From Chitinophagaceae bacterium (GTDB taxonomy: Bacteria; Bacteroidota; Bacteroidia; Chitinophagales; Chitinophagaceae): DNA of 30,768 nucleotides. The stretch covers positions 1 through 30,768 of the forward strand of contig JALNZE010000029.1 in the NCBI GenBank assembly GCA_023229465.1, in the 5' to 3' direction. This document shows, one piece after another, positions 1 to 8,300 of this stretch. Below the pieces are notes generated by a model. The model saw only the letters and a list, made by a program, of their open reading frames with translations, had not been told where the DNA came from and searched no databases. The translations under genes and the position numbers were made by a program. The first letter of the stretch is position 1. Each line of letters begins with the position of its first letter.

Positions 1-64
1 CGGTAAAGGCACTGACACCAACCGCTATAATAACGGCTAATAAGCCGATAAAATACTTTTTCAT
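1..64 (-). CDS. short secreted protein, N-terminus only (cut by window edge)
   Basis: Reading the minus strand from an ATG at 64-62 gives MKKYFIGLLAVIIAVGVSAF and then runs off the window. Two lysines, a hydrophobic core and an S-A-F end make a clear signal peptide. The pattern resembles the small Bacteroidota secreted proteins of the DUF6520 type, but only 21 residues are visible, so this is a weak family guess. A pair of LytTR-like half sites lies 38-67 bases upstream. The downstream part of the gene is outside the window. Confidence 0.6.
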   Translation of the reverse strand, partial: MKKYFIGLLAVIIAVGVSAFT

Positions 65-101
65 AAGATTTTGTTTAATTGTTTAAAAAATAAAACGCGG
101 T

Positions 102-131
102 AAAAACTGTTGCCCTTTCTGCAACAACTGG
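102..131 (-). promoter_or_regulatory. possible LytTR operator upstream of the short secreted protein
   Basis: On the minus strand two 9-mers, CCAGTTGTT (131-123) and ACAGTTTTT (110-102), sit in the same orientation with start-to-start spacing of 21 bases and a 12-base gap. The known LytTR-domain consensus is a direct repeat of [TA][AC][CA]GTTN[AG][TG] with a 12-13 base gap. The copies match at 7 and 8 of 9 positions and both keep the GTT core. The position, about 40 bases upstream of the ATG at 64, suits an activator. A LytTR regulator is encoded nearby at 2435-3181. This is an inference, weaker than the site at 751-780. Confidence 0.4.
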
Positions 132-216
132 TTATTCAATAATCGCTTACTCTATTTACAGGTTTTCAGCTTACTCCCTGTTTGTTAAGATGTTCCATTG
201 AATCCGGCATTTCAAT

Positions 217-657
217 TTAATGATAGCCGGGGCCGGCAACACTATTGATCAGCATGGTACATGAACTGCAGGAACAGTCCAGTGTAACGCTGCCGCTATT
301 ACTGATAATTGTTTTCACCTGGCAATTACAATTTGTGCCACTACACGTTACGCTACTCAGGGCCAATGCCTGACCGTTCAGGTATTGTTGTTGCAGTATC
401 ACATTGCCGCTTCCCTTGTTGGATGTATAAAAAACGAAGGCATAACTTTTGTCTTTGGAATCAATATAAGAGACGCTTTCAATTCTTTCCAGTTTCTCTC
501 CCAGGGAACGCTGGTCAAGTACCGTTTGTATTTTCCGCGACGCATCCGCATTATTTTTAAAAAAAATAGTCCGTGAAACAGCAGGTAATCGCTGATTATT
601 TTCTTTCTGACAGGCCGTAAGAATTATCATACCTGCAAGGATAAATAGCGTTTTCAT
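217..657 (-). CDS. Cys-rich lipoprotein of unknown function
   Basis: A 146-residue protein. It starts with MKTLFILAGMIILTAC, a lipoprotein signal with cysteine at residue 16, so it is probably anchored in the envelope. The C-terminal third is rich in cysteine (C-x(4)-C-x-C, then a CSCSSC cluster near residue 130), which suggests disulfides or metal binding in the periplasm or at the surface. I do not recognise the family. It is divergent from the two-component genes at 874-3181, sharing a 216-base upstream region, and points the same way as the short secreted protein at 1-64. Regulation by the neighbouring LytTR pair is possible, since the direct repeat at 751-780 lies 94 bases upstream of its start, but this is not shown. 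Confidence 0.75.
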   Translation of the reverse strand: MKTLFILAGMIILTACQKENNQRLPAVSRTIFFKNNADASRKIQTVLDQRSLGEKLERIESVSYIDSKDKSYAFVFYTSNKGSGNVILQQQYLNGQALALSSVTCSGTNCNCQVKTIISNSGSVTLDCSCSSCTMLINSVAGPGYH

Positions 658-750
658 AGCTTGGATTTTGAATAGTAAAAAGTTTCCGGTTTATCCGGAT
701 GACACTTAAAACTGTTCTAATCCAATTGCCGCGAACTACCCCATTGTGAA

Positions 751-780
751 TCAGTTTAGATGTGTTGTGAATCCGTTAGT
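751..780 (+). promoter_or_regulatory. LytTR-type operator (two 9-bp direct repeats, 21-bp period)
   Basis: TCAGTTTAG (751-759) and TCCGTTAGT (772-780) are direct repeats separated by 12 bases. Both match all nine positions of the published LytTR-domain consensus [TA][AC][CA]GTTN[AG][TG], which is bound as a direct repeat with a 12-13 base gap. The identity extends leftward as TTGTGAATC at 744-752 and 765-773. The site lies directly upstream of the gene pair that encodes a LytTR regulator, so autoregulation is the simplest reading. It could also serve the divergent lipoprotein at 217-657. Confidence 0.65.
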
Positions 781-873
781 GGTTGTAAATAATCGGTTTT
801 ATACGCGATATTGAATGCACCTGGTTCTATTTCACATAAAAAACCGGTAAATTCAATTATAATAATATCCTAT

Positions 874-2430
874 TTGAAAAAGCTGCTATTATATGGCTGC
901 CTGTTTCTTTGTTGTACCCATACCATAAAGGGCCAAAATGGTAATAGGGCTGTTATTACTTATATCGCTGAAATACCTATTATTATCGAATCCGGTCTTT
1001 ATATAGACACCCTGGTAAATGGAAAAACCTTACATACCATTTCCGGCAGGATCAGCATTGCGCTGGCGCCAAGGAAAATAGCCATCTTAAGTGATCAATA
1101 TTTTAAAATCGCGAACCCCATAAATAGTCAGCAGCTTCCAGGAATAGAATACCGCTATTTTATAAATGATACCCTCCGTAACCATTGGTTTTCATTGCCG
1201 CACCGGAAAACTGACATTACAAAATTCCCTTACGCGGGATTGCTTGCGGATACATCCATTCGTACCAATGAAAAATTGGTGATACAATTCAGGTATAAAC
1301 GGAATCAAAAAATGATACAGCAAACTGTTTTCAGTCGCCCCGAATTACTTCCCTCTATTTTTAGTTACCGGCAAAAAGAACAATTTGATTCGCTCGATAA
1401 CCGTATCCAATCAAAAGCGGTAAAAGACAGCAAAGCGTTATTGGCCGGTTTTGATACTTTAAAAGAAAGCAGGTTAACCATATTACCCGGTAAACATCCT
1501 GAGTTCCTGTTTAAAAAGCATTCTTTAAATAAAGATTCCTGTATCCAGTTCCGCTTAAGGAAGGTCAGCAACAAAGAAAATACCGCATGGAACCTAACCG
1601 GGCACTTGCTCACACTGAATACGATTACCGCGAATACCGCATATATCCTTGAGGTAAAATACCTGGGTATGGACGCATGTAACACTTACCGGATTCAAGC
1701 ACTGCCCTTTTGGTACCAGACAGCATGGGCGATGATATTATTTATGATACTGGGTATGATTGCCCTGGTAGGATTACCGTATAGTTTTTACACATACAAA
1801 CTAAGAAAAGAAAAACAAAAAAGGGCGCGGGTGCAGGAGCAGCTTAAAACAGTACAAAGCCAGTTGAATCCGCATTTTGTTTACAATGCCCTAAGTTCTA
1901 TAGAAGGCTTGGTTACCAATAAGGAAAACGAAAGGGCCAATGAATACCTGGCAGTCTTTTCAGATATCATGCGGGATACCCTTAAAAACAGTGGTGTATT
2001 GTTCATTAGCTTATCGCAGGATATTGAGATGCTTGAAAAATACATCCGGATTGAACAACTGCGTTTTGATTTCAAATACACAATAGATATAGATCCGCTG
2101 TTAGACCCTGGTGCGATAGAGTTCCCTCCCATGCTTTTGCAGCCTTCCATAGAAAACGCGGTGAGGCACGGAATTTCCGGGTTAGGCAGTGAGGGTGTTA
2201 TCTCCATTTTTTTTCACAAAAAAGAAAAGGCCCTTGAAATAATCATAAAAGACAATGGAATAAAAAGAGATAGCAAGATCAAAGAGGGGCATGGATATGG
2301 CATGAAATTTACCAATGAGCGGATTAATAATTTGAGGAAATTATACAAGAAAGAAAAAATAGACTACCAATTAATTCACTCAGAAAATGGCACCATGGTT
2401 ACCTTCTTTTTTGAAAACTGGATACAATAA
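874..2430 (+). CDS. LytS/YehU-type sensor histidine kinase
   Basis: Membrane sensor kinase that would phosphorylate the regulator encoded immediately downstream. I choose the TTG at 874 because it gives a typical signal peptide (MKKLLLYGCLFLCC); a TTG at 811 in the same frame would add 21 residues, and there is no in-frame ATG near the start. An extracytoplasmic region of about 260 residues without recognisable sensor repeats is followed by one membrane helix (about residues 283-307), a short coiled linker, and a His_kinase domain of the LytS family with QLNPHF (His about 334), an N box (QPSIENAVRHG) and glycine-rich ATP motifs (DNG, GHGYGM). The sensor is unlike the beta-propeller hybrids common in Bacteroidota. 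The stop lies 4 bases before the regulator ATG. Signal unknown. Confidence 0.92.
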   Translation: MKKLLLYGCLFLCCTHTIKGQNGNRAVITYIAEIPIIIESGLYIDTLVNGKTLHTISGRISIALAPRKIAILSDQYFKIANPINSQQLPGIEYRYFINDTLRNHWFSLPHRKTDITKFPYAGLLADTSIRTNEKLVIQFRYKRNQKMIQQTVFSRPELLPSIFSYRQKEQFDSLDNRIQSKAVKDSKALLAGFDTLKESRLTILPGKHPEFLFKKHSLNKDSCIQFRLRKVSNKENTAWNLTGHLLTLNTITANTAYILEVKYLGMDACNTYRIQALPFWYQTAWAMILFMILGMIALVGLPYSFYTYKLRKEKQKRARVQEQLKTVQSQLNPHFVYNALSSIEGLVTNKENERANEYLAVFSDIMRDTLKNSGVLFISLSQDIEMLEKYIRIEQLRFDFKYTIDIDPLLDPGAIEFPPMLLQPSIENAVRHGISGLGSEGVISIFFHKKEKALEIIIKDNGIKRDSKIKEGHGYGMKFTNERINNLRKLYKKEKIDYQLIHSENGTMVTFFFENWIQ

Positions 2431-2434
2431 ACTT

Positions 2435-3181
2435 ATGAGAGCGATTATCATCGAAGACGAAAAAAAGAATATCACCCATCTGCGGGGGCTATTAACCACG
2501 TATTTTAAACAGGTGGAAATTATCGGGGAAGCAACCAATGCAGCCGAAGGGCTAAAACTTATTGCCGGGCTCAACCCTACCCTGGTCTTTCTTGATATTC
2601 AAATGCCCGGAAAATCGGGATTTGACATGCTCGCTTCATTGGGGGAATATAATTTCGAAGTGATATTTGTAACCGGTTACGATCAGTATGGTATCCAGGC
2701 CGTAAAATTTTCAGCATTGGATTATTTGTTAAAACCAGTGAAAGTAGACGAATTGGCAACAGCGATCGCAAAAGCTGAGGCCAAAAAACAAAAAAGACAG
2801 ACCCATCAACAGATCATCAATTTACTCTCTGTTATCAACAATTCACAGAAAGCCGGCCATCGCATCGCATTGCCATTAATGAATGAACTGCGGTTTGTAA
2901 ATCCTGATGAAATTATCAGGTGTGAATCTGATAATAACTACACACGGTTTTATCTTAAGAATAGTGAAAAGTTGTTGGTTTCGAAAGGTATTTATGAATA
3001 TGATGAAATGCTAAAGGAGTATCATTTTATACGATGCCATCAATCACACCTTGTAAACAGGAAATTTATAAAGAGCCTGCTGAAACAAGATACTGTTTTT
3101 GAATTGCTGCTGACAGATGGTTCCCGTATTCCTGTTTCGCGATTAAAGAAGGATATGGTGAAAGAAGAATTGATGAGGTAA
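2435..3181 (+). CDS. LytTR-family response regulator
   Basis: A 248-residue regulator. The N-terminal receiver domain has acidic D8/E9, phosphoacceptor D54 (VFLDIQMPG), T80 and K100 (YLLKP). The C-terminal LytTR DNA-binding domain covers about residues 140-245, with features typical of the family (IRCESDNNYTRFYL; FIRCHQSHLVNRKFI; RIPVSRLKKD). I choose the ATG at 2435, four bases after the kinase stop, because the protein then begins exactly at the receiver strand MRAIIIEDE; an upstream in-frame ATG at 2387 lies inside the kinase gene. It probably binds the 21-bp-period repeats at 751-780 and perhaps 102-131. The stop overlaps the ATG of the downstream fragment (TAATG). Confidence 0.94.
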   Translation: MRAIIIEDEKKNITHLRGLLTTYFKQVEIIGEATNAAEGLKLIAGLNPTLVFLDIQMPGKSGFDMLASLGEYNFEVIFVTGYDQYGIQAVKFSALDYLLKPVKVDELATAIAKAEAKKQKRQTHQQIINLLSVINNSQKAGHRIALPLMNELRFVNPDEIIRCESDNNYTRFYLKNSEKLLVSKGIYEYDEMLKEYHFIRCHQSHLVNRKFIKSLLKQDTVFELLLTDGSRIPVSRLKKDMVKEELMR

Positions 3182-3366
3182 TGAAAGCGTATGGTTTACA
3201 AAGCGGTACCACTATTGATACAACAAAAAAATACGTGGCGATTATTATAGCTGTTGGGCATGCGGCATTTTTAAATTTGGATTATGATTCGATGCTGATT
3301 GAAAATGGTGTTTTGTTTGATGTGAAAGGGGTATTGGAAATGGATAGAGTAGATGGGAGGCTGTGA
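3181..3366 (+). pseudogene. orphan C-terminal fragment of a nucleotide-sugar 6-dehydrogenase (WbpA/TviB type)
   Basis: An intact 61-codon frame whose sequence matches the extreme C-terminus of UDP-N-acetylhexosamine dehydrogenases as I know the family: an EYGL-like start (KAYGLQ), a hydrophobic strand followed by AVGHAAFL, the ENGVLFDVKGVL segment, and the terminal VDGRL. Full-length enzymes are about 420 residues, so the NAD-binding and catalytic domains are missing and it cannot be an active enzyme. The ATG overlaps the regulator stop (TAATG), so it could be translated by coupling. Read upstream in the same frame, the resemblance may extend a few residues into the regulator gene (IDEVMKAYGL). 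It ends 16 bases before the convergent ispF. This is most likely the relic of a deletion or recombination; a domesticated small protein is possible. Confidence 0.7.
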
Positions 3367-3382
3367 GGAAGGTCTTTCTCCA

Positions 3383-3865
3383 CTAACCGTTCCGCATCAA
3401 AAGACACACCGCATTCGCCACCAGTCCTTCCTCCCTCCCCACAAAACCCATGGTTTCGGTAGTAGTGGCTTTAATGGAAATATCTTTCACCGTAATATGC
3501 AATATCTCCGCGATCACCTGCTGCATCTGAGTTATATAGGGTTTTATTTTGGGGGCTTCGAGGCTGAGGGTGCTATCAATATTGATAATGGAATAGCCCT
3601 CATTAGTGATTAATTCAACTGTTTTAGCTAATAAGATTTTGCTGTCAATATTTTTAAATTCGGCAGCAGTATCCGGGAAATGTACCCCAATATCACCCAG
3701 GCAGGCGGCGCCTAATAATGCGTCGCAGATGGCATGCAACAATACATCCGCATCACTATGCCCCAGTGCACCTTTATCGTGTTCAATTTTAACACCGCCA
3801 ATAAACAAATCACGACCCGTTACCAGTTGGTGATAATCTATACCGTAACCGATTCGCATGCTCAT
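3383..3865 (-). CDS. ispF: 2-C-methyl-D-erythritol 2,4-cyclodiphosphate synthase
   Basis: Cytosolic enzyme of the non-mevalonate isoprenoid pathway. It converts the CDP-methylerythritol 2-phosphate intermediate to the cyclic diphosphate and CMP. At 160 residues it has normal full length. The zinc ligands D10, H12 (GYGIDYH) and H44 (SDADVLLHAI), the HFPDT segment, and the C-terminal TTTETMGFVGREEG motif are all present. The start is MSMRIGYG; the second Met, two codons later, is equally possible. It lies downstream of porV on the same strand, separated by a strong hairpin at 3881-3920, and convergent with the sugar-dehydrogenase fragment. No other isoprenoid gene is in the window. Confidence 0.97.
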   Translation of the reverse strand: MSMRIGYGIDYHQLVTGRDLFIGGVKIEHDKGALGHSDADVLLHAICDALLGAACLGDIGVHFPDTAAEFKNIDSKILLAKTVELITNEGYSIINIDSTLSLEAPKIKPYITQMQQVIAEILHITVKDISIKATTTETMGFVGREEGLVANAVCLLMRNG

Positions 3866-3880
3866 AGAAAAAGTTTAAAT

Positions 3881-3920
3881 AATCATTTCCCCTCCTTGCC
3901 TGCAAGGAGGGGAAATGATT
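3881..3920 (-). terminator. perfect 19-bp inverted repeat between porV and ispF
   Basis: AATCATTTCCCCTCCTTGC at 3881-3899 is exactly complementary to 3902-3920, leaving a 2-base centre. Read on the minus strand, the stem follows porV and leads into ATTTAAACTTTTT, a T-rich run, so it could end the porV transcript before ispF. The very long perfect stem is unusual for a terminator and may instead be a palindromic repeat. A motif ACATTCGATATTCA lies beside it (3956-3969) and recurs at 29996-30009. Confidence 0.5.
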
Positions 3921-3975
3921 ATTGTTTTATTTCATCATTCGATAATCCTTGTTCGACATTCGATATTCAAACTCC

Positions 3976-5127
3976 CTACTCTTCCATTTCTCCTAAATTA
4001 AACACAATCCCAAAACGTAACGTATTTGATAACGGGTTTCTCGTGACCCCACTGCCCGAAGGTACGAGGTAAGAGAAATTGACACTCATTTGGTCGAGGG
4101 TGAAGCCGGCGCCGACAGAGAAAAATTTTCGGTTACCGCGGTTTTTGTTTTCATAAAAATAGCCCGCCCTAAAAAAGAACTGATCATTATAGGCATATTC
4201 GGCGCCTAAGGATGCTTGCAATGAATTTAATTGTTTGGTGCCATCACTAAAAGATTTCATCCAGCTCGAAACTACACTGGTGGCGCGGTAATCGGCCAGT
4301 TTGGCTGAATCAATCACATAATTACCCGTTGCCGTAGGAGCGGAAGGAACGAGGAGTTTATTGATGTCGAAACCGAAGGTTACTTTATTAGATTCGTTAA
4401 AAATTTTGGCATAAGAAATACCCAATCCTAAATTGGCAGGGATATAATCTTTGTTTCGTGAATCGTTGGTATACCCTATTTTACTACCCAGGTTACTGAG
4501 TACCACACCCCACCTCAATCCCGCTCCTTCTGTGCTGATACCATTATAATACAATGAAACATCACCCGCCACCGCGTTACCCGCCTTGTATACCACACCC
4601 GTACCCACATCTCCCACTACCAGTCTTGAATTGATATACCGGAGGGCCACGCCGATACTTAGTTTTTCGTTTAAAACCCTTGAATAGCCGGCATCAATAG
4701 AGAACTCACTGGGTTTTACCGTATTGAGGATATTACCCGAATAATCGGTCAACTGGATATTACCCAGGCTAAAATAGCGTAAAGAGCCGGACACCGCCTG
4801 CTGTTCATCCAGTTTATGATAGAAGGCCATACTGGCAAGGTATACATCGGTTAACCCAAGGTCTTTTAACCAGGGCGTATAGTTTACCGCGATGGCCGTG
4901 CGCTTTTTGGCAAAGGGTATTTTGGCCAGGTTCCAGAAAGGTGCATTGGCATCAGGAGAAGTAGCAATGGCCAGGTCGCCCATACCCCCGGCACGCGCAT
5001 CGGGCGAGATACGCAGAAAGGGTACCGCGGTAGATACGATATTAATCGAATCGGTCTGAGCCTGCGCTGTGGTTGCCAATAAAATAGCTATCGCGCTACC
5101 TATTTTTTTTACTTTGAAATTCATCAA
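3976..5127 (-). CDS. porV: type IX secretion outer-membrane protein PorV (LptO)
   Basis: Outer-membrane beta-barrel of the FadL-like fold that carries cargo from the type IX translocon and partners the sortase PorU. The 383-residue protein has a signal peptide (IGSAIAILLATTAQAQ) followed by the family's conserved N-terminal block: TAVPFLRISPDARAGGMGD, SPDANAPFWNLAKI and a YTPWLKDL segment. The rest alternates like barrel strands and ends in a strand (LRFGIVFNLGEMEE). The start may be Met1 or Met2 (MMNFKVKK). It lies downstream of porU on the same strand, across a 195-base gap holding a palindromic repeat, so porU and porV may be co-transcribed. Confidence 0.93.
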   Translation of the reverse strand: MMNFKVKKIGSAIAILLATTAQAQTDSINIVSTAVPFLRISPDARAGGMGDLAIATSPDANAPFWNLAKIPFAKKRTAIAVNYTPWLKDLGLTDVYLASMAFYHKLDEQQAVSGSLRYFSLGNIQLTDYSGNILNTVKPSEFSIDAGYSRVLNEKLSIGVALRYINSRLVVGDVGTGVVYKAGNAVAGDVSLYYNGISTEGAGLRWGVVLSNLGSKIGYTNDSRNKDYIPANLGLGISYAKIFNESNKVTFGFDINKLLVPSAPTATGNYVIDSAKLADYRATSVVSSWMKSFSDGTKQLNSLQASLGAEYAYNDQFFFRAGYFYENKNRGNRKFFSVGAGFTLDQMSVNFSYLVPSGSGVTRNPLSNTLRFGIVFNLGEMEE

Positions 5128-5159
5128 GTTTGATTTGATTAATTATTAATTCTTCTTAG

Positions 5160-5243
5160 TACCCCTTCGTGCCTTTAGCGCCTTGGTGCTTCCCTCTTTT
5201 TAAACCACGAAGGCGCCAACACACAAAGAAACGCTAAGGGGTA
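5160..5243. repeat. imperfect palindromic repeat between porV and porU
   Basis: The arm beginning TACCCCTTCGTGCC (5160) is imperfectly complementary to the arm ending GCTAAGGGGTA (5243); inner pieces CCTTGGTG and ACCACGAAGG also pair. It has the CTTCGTGCCTT / CACGAAGG wording of a palindromic intergenic repeat that I remember as widespread in bacterial genomes. A related copy is at 8857-8920, so porU is bracketed by two of them. There is no coding frame inside. Confidence 0.6.
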
Positions 5244-5322
5244 GAGCATTAAACTACTACAAACGTTCGCCAATAAAAATAAAGAAACAAAAAAAAGTAG
5301 ACATCAACTCATTCAAACCATT

Positions 5323-8300
5323 TTAGAGGATAATCAACTGTTGGGTGCTTTCAGCCTGGCTGCCACCTGCAACAACAACTATCTTGTAAATATAAATACC
5401 TTTTTTGAGTTTTGAACCCGATTGGTCATCTCCCTGCCAATTTATCTGCACATTTCGCGTACCATCCGTATTTACCACCTGCCTGATCTGTTTTACCAAC
5501 GCCCCCAATAAGGTATAAATACTTACGGTTACCCCCAGGTTGTCGCCCGGCCGGTTATGCTCAAAGGCAATGGTAGTGGAGGAAGTAAAAGGGTTGGGGA
5601 AATTGCGAATATTGGCCATCTGAAAAACAGCCCGTTTTACCACCGTAAAATCCAGTGTTGTCTCGCCAGACTGGTTAGCCACATCCCATGCTTTGATGCG
5701 GATACTATGTTTACCCTCGGATAAAGTGGGTAATTGGAACAGTACCTGCCCTTCCTGGTAGCTATCCTGCAAAGCGGTATAAAAATCATTCAATACCATT
5801 ACCTTTCTTTCATTGCCATCCAGCACGGCCGTTATATCGTGGCCAATGCCATTACCCGATGTGCTGATGCCCAGGTCGTCAAACAGTTTCACCAGCAGTA
5901 CCGGATTTTCATGGGTTAGTCCGCCATTTTTAAATTGATCATCATTTAAAAAAGCTTTGATAACCGGTCCCGTATTATCTATCAACATACCCTCTCCGGC
6001 GCCACCTGTCGTTAAAGAATCATTCACCCCATTAGCATCATTTTTCCCATCATCGGCATACAAACTGATCCTCGCTTTACCTGTCCGGGAATTAATATCC
6101 TTAGGTACTATAAAAGAAAACTGAAAGCGGCCATTGCTTACAGTGGATTTGCCTTTGTATAAGACGCCCGACTGTTGCTTAAAATCCGTTACAATACTAC
6201 CCGCGTCATTACCCAATGTTTTTACTGTTTGCGCCCTATCAAAAACAGTGGGTTGTAAAGTTCCGTTAAAATCGTTTACGGGGTTACCTGCCGCATCGGT
6301 TACAATACCCTCAAAACTATATTTACCCAATGCCCGCAACGTATCGGCAGCAGTGATGGGATGACCGTTTACAGCCGTTAGCCGCAGTTTTAATGCAGGA
6401 AAAGCGAGCCGCATGGCAGGATCGCCCAGCAGTGTGAACTTGCGGTTATTTAATACATCGCCTGAATTTTGGGCCGTAAAATTTTTGGCCCTTTTCACCG
6501 ATTCGCCGAGGGTAAGGTACTGGCCATTGGCTTCCGGTTTTAAAGCGATCTGTAAATAATTGTCATTGATCACTTTATTACTATACGCGAATACCAGCCT
6601 TGTGGTAGTAAGCAAAGCAATGGCCCCATTGCTGTTACCCGTTAAAATGCCCGCCCCCAGTGAGTTTTTAAAGGGATCATCGTGCGGCGCGAAATCGCAA
6701 CTGGCCGTTATAAACAGGGGCAGTTTACCGGGATTATTAAAACGGTTTAATTCATCCTGCGTTAGTACGGCTTCTTCGGCCAGTCGCTGGTAACTGCCAT
6801 GGCCACTGTAATTAAAGATGAGCGCCCCATTGAATACCTGGTTAACAATCGCGTCATTCACCGCGGGATACCGTGCGCCGCCACTGCCACTGAGTACCGG
6901 GTAGGCATCGAGGTAAATTTTATATTGATTGATGAAGGCATTCGCTGTATGCGCATTGGCCGATATGGTTTCGGCATCGTTAAGGTGCAGGTTCTGATCG
7001 CCATCATCGGCCACATATACGGTTTGGTTGCGCCAGGCGCCCAGGCTTTCTTTGGCATGATAGCGAATAATTTTATCCACCATCATTTTCGCTTCGGCCA
7101 AATCGCGCGCGGGTATCCTTCCTATACCCATATCAATAGTAGCGGCCGCGTTATTCCGGTTAATATCATCCGCATCATCCAGCAAACCAAAAAAATCATC
7201 AGAAGTATAGGTATTGAGCGGGTCGAGCGAATTCTCGCTTTCATAACCGGGAACCAGGTTACGGTTACCCGCTATCCGGTTTTTATAATCATAGGAAGCG
7301 CTGCCAAATAAGAGCAGGTATTTGGGCCGCTGCTGAATAGCCTGGCCCGCTTTATCAAAAATCATTTTTACAAAATCGCGCAGCGCGGATGGATCAGGCC
7401 GGCCGCCCGAAAATTCAGTAAAGACCTGGTCGGCAGTGGCCACCACTGTTTGATAGCCATCCTGCTGTAAATGAAACAGGGCAAGCTTTCGCGCTTCTGC
7501 TAACAGGGAAGCATGTGTGATGATGATCAGATCGGCCGAAGCTATACTATGCAGATTTTGATTGGCTATTTTTCCAATGGAAACAGGACTTAACAAATGG
7601 GCCTTCGCGAAAGCGACATACTCTCGCAACCTTGCCGCGTTATTGGTAAAAGACAGTTGTGAGCCGGTAACACTGGTAGTCATTTTAACAGGCTGCAAAG
7701 GATCTGTTATATCCCAAACAGCAAAAGCGGATCCACTATTCGCGATCTTGTAATTAGCGATGGCGCCATTACCCACCGATTGCCAGTCTCTAAAAAATAA
7801 AGGCTCCGTTCCGGTAACTGCCAGCCCCCTTCTCCCATGAATTTCAAAACTATTGATCCAGCCCTGCGAACCGGCAATACCGGGGTTGAAAGTAAAAGCT
7901 ACCGTTACACTGCTTTGCCCAACAACCACTGTATTACTAGTTGATACCGGCATGGCATAGGCGTCTAAAAAATTACCCGATACCGCGGGAACGGTAACGG
8001 TTGGCAATGCCTGTCCATTTAATTGTATGGAAAAATAACTGGTTACCCCCACCGATCTGCCGGCAAGCGCGGTATGCAATACAACAGGTTGGGTGGTGAT
8101 TAGTCCGGGCCAGTTTACCGTAAAGCTTTTGGTGCTGTTTCCGCCAAAATTGGCCGTCAATTCTTCCCCATACCATTCTTTGCCGCTGTTTAATAAATTC
8201 ACCAGGTCGTTCTCATGAAAATATCTTTCATCATAACCGGTAACCGTACGGTTGGAGGGGCCCCCGTTTATTTGTGAAGGCAGTCTTTTACCGGTACCAT

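Noticed and set aside
700..750. Another LytTR-type repeat in front of the Cys-rich lipoprotein gene
   Set aside because: On the minus strand the two GTT cores are 24 bases apart and the flanking bases do not fit the consensus.
6799..7311. 170-codon frame on the plus strand
   Set aside because: It lies fully inside porU on the opposite strand, with no signal, motif or promoter; it is a shadow frame.
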